The notes under the pieces are model-generated. The model had not been told where the DNA came from and did not search any database. It saw nothing but the letters and a program-made list of their open reading frames with translations. A stretch of 64,000 bases of DNA, from the NCBI GenBank assembly GCA_023512835.1, contig CM042092.1, positions 7,121,793 through 7,185,792 on the forward strand. The letters are read 5' to 3'. This document shows, in pieces, positions 26,549 to 38,003 of this stretch (its first letter is position 1; each line of letters opens with the position of its first letter). Made by a program: the position numbers and the translations under genes. The stretch is from Taxillus chinensis. Its lineage: Eukaryota > Streptophyta > Magnoliopsida > Santalales > Loranthaceae.

Positions 26549-26877
26549 ATGTGTCCATTAATGGAGCCGGGTCCGTCTGTGGTCCAATCCATTTTCGACC
26601 ACTTGGACTCATCTCCCAAGCCCCTCCTGACCCTCTTCCTCTGGGCCATGAAGAAGCCTGGGTTCGAACCCACTGCTCCCATCTTCGACTCCATGGTCAA
26701 TGCCCTCGCCAAAGCTCGCCAATTCGATTCCACTTGGTCTCTGTTGCTTGATCATATCAATGGCAATGAACAGTCCCGTTTAGCTTCTCCTAATTCTTTT
26801 GCAATCCTTAACAGGCGCTATGCTTGCGCTGGTAAGCCCCCTACCCATAACCCACGAATTTGTTATTAATTTTGCTT

Positions 26878-27545
26878 CGGTTTGTTTCCTCATTTGTGTA
26901 TGATTTTGTCCACATTTTATGCATTTTAAATTGAATGGTAAGATCCCATGTAAAAAATTTGTTGATTCGATTTTTATCCACATCAATTTAAAACCCTAAC
27001 CATTACCCAAATTATTGTTATTGATTTTGAGCCTTCGTGCATCATTTTGTCCCCATCTTATGAATTTGAACTTGAATGGTACTTGCTTAGATCAGAAATT
27101 TCGTAGTTGAGTGATACCTGGATCAAATTTGGACTGGGGCCAGTTTAATCCACTACCCATTGCCTAAAATCTTGTTATTATTTGTGATTCAATTTATTTC
27201 CTCATATTTTAATCCATTTGAATTTTAACCAGTAGAATGTCACCCCGATAAAATTTGTTATTGTAATGAGAAATCTGTTCTGCAGGTGAGCCTCAAGCTG
27301 CAATCCAAACTTTTGAATTCACATGCAGTTTAGACCTAATCCAGGATTCAAACTTTTGCTTTTATTATTATTTTGATTCAGAATTTATCTGTGTATGATT
27401 TTGTGCATTTAAAGTCAAATGATATACCCAGATCAAATTTGTCTTTGTAATCTGAAGCCTGTTCTGCAGGTATGCCCCAAGCAGCAATTCAAACATTTGA
27501 ATTTGCATGTAATTCAGATTTAATAAAGGATTCAAATTTGCTGAG
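26878..27545 (+). repeat. Imperfect tandem repeats forming the PPR intron, with a duplicated exon start
   Basis: Three to four diverged units of about 150-190 bases share the order TGTGTATGATTTTGT, ATGCATTTAAA or similar, TGAATGGTA, GATCAAATTTG-like, then GTTATTG. The last two units (about 27190-27375 and 27376-27545) both run into CTGTTCTGCAG followed by the same exon start: a decayed copy at 27285-27358 and the used copy from 27470. The segment carrying the 3' intron end and the exon start has therefore been tandemly duplicated. Confidence 0.7.
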
Positions 27546-28051
27546 ATTATGTTAGATGCCCTTTGCAAAGAAGGGCATGTTAGGGTAGCTTCTGGGTATA
27601 TAGTTAGGAAGAGGGGACTGGATCTGAGCTGGGTTCCTTCTGTTAAAGTGTACAATATGCTATTGCATGGATGGTTTCGTTCTAGGAAGCTTAAGCGGGC
27701 AGAGCAGCTTTGATCGGGGATGAAGAAGGAGAATGTGATGCCAACTATTGTTATTTATGGTACCCTTGTCGAGGGGTATTGTCAGATGTGCCATGTTGAA
27801 AGGGCAATTGAATTGGTAGATGCAATGGGGAAATATGGATTAAAGCCAAATGCTATCGTGTGTAATACTATAATTGATGCCTTAGGAGAAGCTGGAAAGT
27901 TGAAGGAAGCACTAAGAATAATGAAAAGATTTCTGCTATCCGATTCTGATCCTACAATCTCCTCATACAATTCTATTGTGACGGGTTTTTGCAAGGATGG
28001 TGATCTTGTAGGGGTAGTAAAATCATAAAGACGATGATTGGTAGGGAATTT

Positions 28052-28210
28052 ATTGCTACGTTTGGCGAATCTGTTTTCTTTTTTAAAACAGAATTGTTTT
28101 TAAAAATTGTGAATCCAAATGAATTTTTATCACTTATAAATATTTTTAAATTCATCGGACTCACTATTTTTTTAAAAAATATTTTTAAAAACGTACCAAA
28201 CAGGCCCATC
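28052..28210. mobile_element. Short MITE-like insertion in the PPR pseudogene
   Basis: An AT-rich segment of about 160 bases interrupts the PPR frame. Its ends resemble inverted repeats: CGTTTGGCGAATCTG at the left, and the reverse complement of the right end reads GCCTGTTTGGTACGT. This is typical of hAT-type or similar nonautonomous elements. Some PPR codons at the junction are missing. Target duplication not identified. Confidence 0.5.
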
Positions 28211-28800
28211 TCTTGGTAAAGTTGGGAAAATTGAAGAAGGTTTGAATTTATATACAAAAATAATAGAATCGGGCTACAACTCTGATCGGCTTACTTACCA
28301 TCTCTTGGTAAAGATGTCGTGTGAACAAGCCAGGTTGGACCTGGCACTACAAATTAGGAAGGAGATGAGAGTTAGAGGATGTGATTTGGATTTAGCTACG
28401 AGTACCATGATAGTTCATTTGCTCTGCAAAATGCATGGATTGGAAGAGGCTTTGTCAGAGGTTGGGGACATGATTCGGAGGGGAATTGTTCTCCAATTCC
28501 TCATGTTTCAGAAAATGAAGGCTGCCTTAAAGAAAGAAGGGAAGAATAAAATGGGACGGAAACTGTGTGATATGATGGCTTCAGTTCCTCATTCGATGAA
28601 TTTGCCAAATACATACAGGGAAATTGAGGATGCTTCACGGGCAAGGAAAGCATCTGTGATTCAAAAGGCCAAGGCAATGTCTGATATTTTAAAAACATGT
28701 CTGATCCAAGAGAGCTTGTGAAACGAGATTCCTGTGAGAATGACCTTGTATCAACTGCAAACAAGTTAATAGATGATATAATGAAAAGAGCTAACAACAC

Positions 28801-31655
28801 ATGGAGCTGTGAGTACTCCTAAATTTGGCTGCAGTTGTACTGTTCAAAGAAAGATAGGTGGAAGGTAGTGTTAAAAGACCGACTCTTGTATTGCATTGGT
28901 TGTTAGAATGATGTATGAATAGCTCATGGGGAAAACATTTTTTGAGCAAAATGTTTTCGGTAGCATGCAGCAGCAGTGAAAGGATGGATGGAAGATTAAG
29001 GCATATGGTCATGGATTCTGGAATGAAAATAAGTAATGTACCATTGGAGCTTTTTTTTGGGTATACTATGGTTTTTGTTTGACTTTCGAGGTCAGGATGC
29101 TTGGCTGTCACAATAATTAATATGGGAAGTTCTTGTGGCAGCTCAATTCAGGGTTTCTGGTTCATTACAGACAAAAAGGAACAGATATGATTTGAAATAT
29201 TTGCTTATAATGCAGTTGGTGAGATCAATGAGCAACCGGCCATATAGCTTGCAGCGATAATTCTGAGCTATAACAATTGTGTGGGTATGTTTTGATCGTG
29301 AAACTGTAGCCTTGACTTGAGCGAGCAACACTATTTTTTGTGGAGCTTAAGGATTTGGTCTGATGGTCCGAGGCTATTTTGTTGAGATCTAATGGTCACT
29401 TCAGCAGTAAAGTAATTGTCTGACTAGTAAAAAACGGTAATGTGATTACCTCGCTGTGCCCTTGCTACTGGGTTGGGCTTGTTGATGATTACTTATGGCC
29501 TCACAGGCCTCCCGGTAGTTGGCATAAAGTGGTTTGGCACAAGCACAACATCAATCCTCCAAAAATGTGGTGTGTTGTCTCTAGTTAGTAGCAAAGCGCA
29601 GACTTTTGACTTTTGATAGAGCTGACTTGGTAGAGGAGATTAGTGCACGCTATGCCACCAAGGGGACAGCTTTGAGAAGCTCTTCAATTCCATCACATTT
29701 CGCTTCTATGGTCGCGAGCACAGGTTCGATTCAGTCGTGCGGTATATGGTCATCTATCAGCACTAGACATTCTATCCGATCACATTGCATTCCCGGTCTA
29801 TTTTGTTCAATTGGTGAAAATATTGATTGATTTGTAACGATTTAATTTGGAGTGAAAACTTGTCGCATTATATCAAACAGACTGAATAGAATTATGTAAT
29901 CTATTTCAGTGTTACAATCAAATAAAAAAAATAAGAATAGTTATTTTATTTTCAGTCATAGCTTAGCTGATTCAAATAATTGCTAATTCATTTCTAATAG
30001 AATAAATAATTTGCAAACCAAACGAGGCCTTACTATTTGAGTTTCCCATGATAGCTAAAGTAATATTTTAAACTAACTTACTAATGATTAACTTTAATAA
30101 TTATTTTATTTTAAGCTAACTTACTGGTGGTTAACTTTAATGATTCTTTTATTTTAAGCTAACTTACTAATGTTAACTTTAATAATTATTTTATTTTAAG
30201 CTGATCATTAAATAAAGACTCCCAATTTTGAGGAAGAGAGAGAGAGAGTGTATGTGTTATACAAACTAATTATTTTTAATCTCTTGTAAAATTAAAAAAA
30301 AATCTTTAAAATTTTTTTTTTTTAAAAAATAATATTCGGATATTAATATTAGAATATAAATAAAATGCTCGAATTAAATATTATATTTATGTTATAAACA
30401 TATTTTTTGAACACACTCATTTAAACTTTTTATCATCATTTGTTAAATATAAATATTTGATAAATATTTTTAAATATTTAAATATAAATATAATATTTAA
30501 AAAGAATATTAAAAATATTTGATTTTATACATCGTAAGATTATTCACTTTAAACTCAATAAATTTTAATTTTAATTAAATTTTAACTAAAAAGTGATAAA
30601 AAATCACAAAATGCCACAAATTTGGCTATTTACATTTCACGCACCAAATTTGGTAATCCTCTTTCCCACTAGTAATTTTTTTATATAAATAAAATAATAT
30701 CATTTCTCTCTCCTCTCGATAGGGATACAACCCCCCCCCCCCCCTCCCTCCTATCTCTCTCTCTCTCAACAATAACATATCTTTCATTCATCCCTCTCTC
30801 TTTCTCTCTTCACTCTCTTGGTCGACAACAACACAACCTTCATCCTAGGACGAAGCTGTAGGGGGCAAGAGGGTGACGACGTTGCATGGGGAAGGGAGCC
30901 AATAGTGCAAAGTTTGCATTGACCCGTCCACCAAGTCTCACCGACATTGGCTGTTGTTTGGGGTCCCAAGAGTTTCCCAGAGAGGGAAAAAGGGAGGATA
31001 AGGTTGTAAGAAAAAGGAAAGCAGCCTTCCCTTCCCAAAAAAAAAAAAAGGAAGGGAAAAAAATAGAGGAAGGAAGAAAAGAGTTTAATCCCATTCTCAA
31101 TTAGCTCAAAGTTTCAATAATTGCTTCACCTTTGCTACCCTGCATGAGGAGGAGAGCCACGATGCGATAGATAGAATTTTAATTAATATTTTAATATAAA
31201 TATCAAAAAAATTGTTGAGCCTTGTTAGTTAGTAGCATAAATTTTAACTAGCTAAATTTTATAAGAATTGAATTTATAATTAAATTTTGATTAAAATTAA
31301 TTGATTCCTATATTAATGTTTGAATATTATTATTTAAATATTTATTATTATTATTATTTTAAGAAATATTTTAATCAGAATATACCTCTCCTTCTCGAAA
31401 ATGTTAATTTATCACACCAGTAAAAAAACTATGAGGATTTCATTAGCATTTCATTAGTATAATAGTATGGTCAAGAATCATGATAGAATTTACAATGCAG
31501 TAAAAGTTTTTTTTTCATATAAGTATTTACGTAGTGGAACTTTATAACTATCTACTCAGTAAAAGTGGTTGCACCACCCTCTGATATACAACAACCTCAA
31601 AAAATGTGGAGAGCACATATTCTGTGAGCTTCCGAGCTATGCAGATAGCGGTGAG
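28801..31655. other. Spacer between the PPR pseudogene and TIFY8
   Basis: No gene was recognised. It contains a 43-bp tandem repeat (30071-30202), a C tract followed by CT-rich DNA at about 30729-30770, and a more GC-rich patch at 30840-31030. The last few hundred bases should hold the TIFY8 promoter and 5'UTR. Confidence 0.55.
30071..30202. repeat. Tandem repeat, 43-bp unit, three copies
   Basis: Units of the form AACTTACTAATG-TTAACTTTAATAATT-ATTTTATTTTAAGCT repeat three times (about 30071-30117, 30118-30160 and 30161-30202) with small indels. Confidence 0.85.
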
Positions 31656-34600
31656 ATGGTTGTTTTAATGGCGACGACGACGACAAAGGCGATGACTCAA
31701 AAGAACGGCAACGAGGGCAACAATGTTCACAGCAGCAGCGCCGCCGCTGATTTGAATCCTACCTTCCACGATTTTCTTGGCTGTGCGTCCGGCTCGCCTC
31801 TCGCCGCCACCGCTCCCAAGGCCGCTTTTACTGCCGCCGATTTCCGGCTTTCGGAGGCCTCGACGCCTTCCGCCTCTGCTTCTATTGGGGCTTCTGCCGA
31901 TTTGGGTTCTGGTACCTCTCATACTCACTTGCAATCTCCCAAGTTTTCATTTTTATTTGAGGTTCTTCGTAATTGAATTTGGATAATAATAGGGAAATAG
32001 ACAAGAACCGTTCAGTGAAATAATGAGGTAGCATAATTCTCTTTATTGTACCTTATATTCTATAAAATTTATTTATTTTATTATTACTTCTACTGAAAAT
32101 ATTATTTTCCATCGCAAACAAGGCTATGTCATCCCCGATTTTTTTTTAACTTTTAAAAAGTGTATAATAGCCTTTAAAAAAGGTTAAAATATTTGAAAAT
32201 GAAAAGTTGATATGAAAGGCCGTTTGAGTCAAATTTTATATTTTTTTTCACCGTAAATAAATATAAAAGGAAATTTAGAAGACTCCTTAGATGTCGAGCA
32301 GTGGATTTATGAAGTCATTTAAAGATATAAGTTTTTACTAAAATGAGAATGTGTGTGAGAACTTAAATTTAAATATTCAAGAGTTTAGATTAAATTTTTA
32401 TTTAATTATAATTTTATTATAGTAAATTATGGTATAGTTAAATGAAAGTTTGAATTATTGGAAGAAAATCAGTAGTTTATATACATTAAGAATCGAGAGA
32501 TTACAAACACATACATATATATACACATTTGAGGAGACCTAGTTATGAAATAACTCTATTTAGGTAATCCAAATATATGTCCAAATACTTACAACCAATG
32601 ATAGCTAATTAATAGATAAATCATTTTAACTTTTCCTCTTAAGTTGATGCATAGATATTATTTTTTTTATAAGCAAGATAAATTTTACTAGAGAAGTATC
32701 TCACACAAATAGCACATGAAGATCGAAATTATAACAATCAGTTCAAAAGGAGTAGCTATTTACAACTTCCTACATGGAAGAAAAACAGATCATGCCCGAA
32801 GCATACGACCAGCCCCCCAAACAACAATCAATGCTTGTACTTTACCATAAACACTCATTTACGCCCCATTGTTTTCTTATTTAGGGGTAGCTCAACTATT
32901 TTCCAAGTGGAGTTCTTCCGAAGGCTTTCATTTTCTATGTTATAGCAAACTTTCTTTTAGAATTTTCAAGAGGTTTTTAAAAATGACTAGAAACAAGAAC
33001 AAAAGATGACTAAAGAGCAAAAGCAACATGAGATGTAGACATGCGATAAGAGATGAAATAATATGCTAAACAACTTTAAAAGAAGATTTTGATAAATCGA
33101 ATCTGCTCTCTATGGTCACAAAGAAGATTTGACTTGTGAAATTGTATAAACCTATAGGGTTAGAGTGCAAAGTATCATTTGAATTTGGAGCTATAAGTTA
33201 AAAGTGAAGTACCTCATTAAGAATTTGTGTTTTGTGCTCAACCATAGAAGAATCGTCCGATGACATGGTAGTATTATTGAGAGGAATATCGGGGTTGAGA
33301 GTAGCATTTCGTCTTGTGTAATACTTGTCAAATATTGATTCCTCATTTGATTCAACTACTACATGATTAGGAGCAGCTAAAAGATCCTCTATAATAGTTG
33401 AATCATCATTTTTCCCTTAAATTCACACTTTTCATCCAATCATAGTTGTTCATTTTTCTTACTACTAATCTCTCGATTGAAGAGGAATCGAAGAGATATC
33501 TCCAGAAAAATAGGAGACCTGCTCACAAAATTGAACTATACCTTCATTGTATTTACTCGTAGGAGGATAAAAATATCTAATTCTTTTGAGAATTCGAGTA
33601 AACCAAAAACACACATTTGAGGGCATGAGAGTCAAGTTTATCTCAATAGAGTTAGTGCACATAAAAGATAACACACACAAACAAAAATCAAACACAAACC
33701 TTAGGGCAAATATTAAGTGGTCAAGGAATATGGTGGAATTGTGATAACATTCTCAAAGGAAGTTAGCAGTTAATGACACATGCATGGATTTAGTTGATAA
33801 GATGGACGATAATCATAACAGTATTGGCCCAAAAACATTTAGGGTCATGCATAGTAAAACATAAAGCTTGATCCACTTCAAGGAGATGTTAGTTTTTACG
33901 TTCTACGATGTTATTTTGTTGTGGACATATTGTTTGATGGAAAATATCATATTTCTGAAAGAAAGTAACCAAAAATTGATTTACAAGCTCACAACCATTA
34001 TCAGAATAAAACATCTAAACTTGAGTATGAAATTCTATTGCAATCATTTAATAGAATTGAGGGATGATATGAATAATATTACTTTTAAATTTCATCAAGT
34101 ATATCCATTTCACCTGAGTGTAATTATTAATAAAAGACACAAAATATTTATGACCTAAAGTAGAAAGAGTAGAAAATGGGCATTAAATATTAGTGCAAAC
34201 ACATGAAAAAGGAATATAACTTTTATTGAAACTTATTTTGAATGAAATACAATGAGTTTTATCATAAATGCATTCTTCACTCTTTAAACTATAAAAAAAT
34301 GTTGGAAAATAAGTGATGAAATAAGTATTTTAAATAAGAAAAAGAAGAATATCCTAAATAATAATGTCATAGCAGTATCTTTTCTTTGGCAAGTGTCTCA
34401 TTCCCCACCTGGGATCCCTGGTTAGGCTCGAAGTTCAAAGCTCTTGTTACATCCTAATAATACAATTCTCTTCTATGTAGCAGTGTCAATCGTCTTCTTC
34501 GTGACATTATCTTGAAACATATAATAAGTAACGTAAAAGATTACAAAACAATTAAGATATTTGGTTAGTTGGCTAATAAAGGAAAGATTATTAGAAAGAG

Positions 34601-37600
34601 TAGAGACATAGAAAGTATAGGTGAGAGTGAGACATTTTTAGTTTCAGTAAATGGGCATGAGAGTTTTATTAGCAATCTAGACAGACTTAACTTAAGTATT
34701 ATCGTTAGAAGATACAAGAGAGGTAATTAGAGACGAATTACTAGTCATGTGGTCAGTAACTCTTGAATCGATAACTCAAGTATTATTGTTAGAAAAAAGT
34801 AAGGCCACATTAGAATCACTATCCGAACGAGATCCTCAAGAGACATGAGAAGCAGATGAGTGATGACTCTCAGATAAAACCACGAAAGAGGATTTCCGAT
34901 TGGTTTTCCTCTTAGCTTGCTTGAGTTTATACTATTATGGGTAGTCATGCTTCTTCTAGCAAGTGTCAATCATATGTGTAGTACTGTTGTAATGAGTGCA
35001 ACGACAAGTGGAGTAACCAATAAGAGGGGCTGGCCAAGAATCGCTCTTCGGGATAGCTTGTGTTGAACCTTCAGAACGCTCCTCAGTACCTATAGTTAGT
35101 TGTCTATGCACGTCCTGATAAACTAATAAATATATTTCTTCCAGGGTATTTAATGGTAAGGTAGCTAAAAGGATACATACAATCTTTATAGATTTAAAAA
35201 AAGATACGATATAGTACGTAGAGATATGCTTTAGTGAACTTTGAAAAAGAAAGACAGTTCCTATCAAATATGTGAGTTTAATAAAAGATATGTATATTAG
35301 AATTGTAATCAATAGTAGAACTGCTGATGGATTAACTGGTGAGTTTTTTTATTACAATAGAGGGTGCATCAAGGATCAGTTTTAAATCTTTTTCCATTTG
35401 AAATAGTACTGGATAAGATAATCAAAAATATTCGTGAGGATACATGTAGTGTATATTGTTTGTTGATGATATTGTTTTGATCGATAAGATCAAACCAGAA
35501 GTTAACCAAAAATTAAAGTTATGAGGACAAACTCCATAGGTTCAAGGTTTTAAATTAAACAAATCGAAGATTAAATCTATAGAATCAAAGTTTCAAAAAT
35601 GAAGGAATAATAAGTAAAATATTATTACACTTGATGACTAATAGATATCAGCCATAAAATATTTTAAGTCCCATGGTCGATAATTTCGTGAAACGGAGAG
35701 CTTAATAATGATGTCAACCATAGGATTAAAGCCAAGTAGCTTAAGCGGAGAAGAGTTTCATGTGATTGGAATATGCTATTGCGTTTACAAGAAAAGTTTA
35801 TAAAACGATTATTAGACTAACTTTGTTATATGGAAGAGTGTTGAGCTAATAAAAAATAAGATATACAGATGTTTAATATCGCTGAGATGCGAATATTAAA
35901 ATGAATGTGTGGTAAAATTAATAGAAACAAAATTCAAAATGAGGATATTCATCATGTCTTTTGAGTAGCTCCCATCGCAGATGATATGAGAAAAAAATGC
36001 TTATGTTGATTTGGTTATTTAGGATGTAGGTCAATGGATGTACATGTTAACAAAAAATGACTTGACTAAAGATTTGAAAATGCTAGATTTGGTAGAAAAC
36101 TTAATGACTGATAGGAATTTTTGAAAAAAAAAAAGATATTTTGAATCCAATATAAGCTTTTTTTTGTCAACTCTATTTTATTGGAATTAAAGTTTGTTGG
36201 TTTTGTTATACACATTAGTGGAACCCGAAGAACCAATTGGAAGATTAGTTTTTTTAAATACATACACAGATCAATTGCGTTGCATGAGAAGAGAGATTTT
36301 AAATTAAAAATGTGCAAAGTGTGTGCTTTGCCTGACGCTTTTCTCAAACTTTCAAAGCATTGCTATAATTATGGTAGTTGATTTGCTATGGTTATTGATC
36401 GGCTTAGTGACTTTTGTTATTTTTCTGCCGTTGTTTTAGCATGTGGCAGTTCTCTAGATTTTTTCTACTCTATTTTTAGGGTAGAAAGAGTACCTTTTGC
36501 TCTCTCTTTCTCTACTCTGTTTTTAGTTTTTGAATTGTGCTTTTCCTTTTTGTAGGTTAGATTTTTTTTCTCTCCAGCTGTTATATTTCCGGCATTTTTT
36601 ATGGATTTAAGCAATACATTTGAATATAATTCACCGTGGTGTTACTTTTGGAGGAACTAGCCAATCTAAATGCCTTCTATCAAAGAAATCCATTATTTTC
36701 CTTTAAATTTCCCATCAATGACCAACAAATTAGATATCTTTTTGACTAACTCTGAATTTTACCGCACCCTATAAGCTTGAAAGCTAGAGTTTGATATCTG
36801 ATTTTGATCCATTATGGCAGAAAGACAAGTTCCAAATCATTTCGAAGGGGTTCCACTTTATGGGGCATGGAGTGATCACTCTGGGCCAGAGAGTAGTAAC
36901 AGATTCAAAGGTTATAAGCGAAGCAATTCTGATTCTGCTTTTATGGTGTCATCCAGAGATGGGATTCCACAGATGGGACCAGACTCAGTTGAAAACGCTC
37001 ATTTGAATAAGGTTCAGTTTAGTAGTTTTTTTTTCCAATGCTGTTGTTTCTGCTAAGTTATGTTTGGACATGAAAATGTCATGGAAAGATAAGTTTGAAG
37101 GAAAGTACAATGTAGATTAATTGTATATTCTAAAATCTAAATTTAGTTGTTTTGTTAGCTTTAACTGGATCTGTTTTGATATTATCAAACTTTAGTTTAT
37201 AAAAATTTAAAGTGTGATAACGAATGGACATGGGTCTAACTGTTGTAAGTTGATATCCCAATTTCATGGTGGTGAGTTGTCTTTAGTATCTGATAATATT
37301 AATATTTAAATTCAGATACTAAAAAATGGAGAAGGGGGTGACTGGGGTAGACGATCTGCCGATGAGGAAGTCTTGTTTGTCATGCAGTCACGGAGGCCAA
37401 CTTCTGGACCTCTAGCATTACAGCCACCTACCAGTAGTAGTAGACATGATGCCGATATTTCAAAATTTGACCGGTCTGCTGCATTGAATGTGGTTGCTAC
37501 CGCACAATACCCTGTACGAGTGGGTCAATTTGCACCTATTGCACATCAAGTTCCTGCAAATAGGTTTAGGGATATGAATGTTGGCGGTCCTTCAATAATC

Positions 37601-37969
37601 TCTCACTCAGCTGCTGATGAGGGATCTAGAACTGGAATGAAGGGGTCTGGAATATTATTTTCAGTCGGTCCTTGTAGTGGAGCCTCTGAAAAATGTCCAT
37701 CCACAGTGACTGCCGGTGGCAGCAAGCCTAAGCCTGGTGTGCATATCTCTGACCCGGAATCTTCTACAACACCAAGGTGAGCCTCAGAATCAAATATGTT
37801 GAGTATCAAAAAAGGGAATCGAGAACTCATATTATTTATGTATTATTCATGACTTGAAACCCAAGCTAGGTTATTGAAACACAATGGTAACTCATAACGT
37901 ATAATGACAACTCATATACATTTAACATTTTTCGGTTAGAGCATGTATGATTATCATACCTAGCATGTT

Positions 37970-38003
<34 letters not shown>

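Larger units (their letters stand above)
26549..28800 (+). pseudogene. Pentatricopeptide-repeat (P-class) protein pseudogene
   Basis: PPR proteins bind organellar or cytosolic RNA. Plus-strand blocks match one P-class PPR gene, possibly the SOAR1 (At5g11310) group: SVVQSIFDHLDSSPKPLLTL and MVNALAKARQFDSTWSLLLD (26560-26750), GMPQAAIQTFEFAC (27470), SWVPSVKVYNMLLHGWFRSR (about 27630), VMPTIVIYGTLVEGYCQMCH (27735), GLKPNAIVCNTIIDALGEAG (27837), DLALQIRKEMRVRGCDLDLA (28340) and KLCDMMASVPHSMNLPNTYR (28560). It is broken: the N-terminal targeting region is missing, there is a frameshift near 27543, a TGA at about 27712 where tryptophan is expected, a frameshift and stop near 28020, a foreign insert at about 28052-28210 and a further frameshift near 28697. 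The frame then reads on as SDPRELVKRDS to about 28800. A GT-AG intron at 26832-27469 appears genuine. Confidence 0.85.

Noticed and set aside
29460..29590. Possible LINE zinc-finger (zf-RVT) fragment, SWHKVVWHKHN
   Set aside because: Only about a dozen residues look family-like and no neighbouring reverse-transcriptase or RNase H block was found.
37571..37776. Jas (CCT_2) motif expected if the TIFY gene were a JAZ
   Set aside because: Not present in any exon, including the C-terminus after the TIFY motif; hence the TIFY8 assignment and not JAZ.
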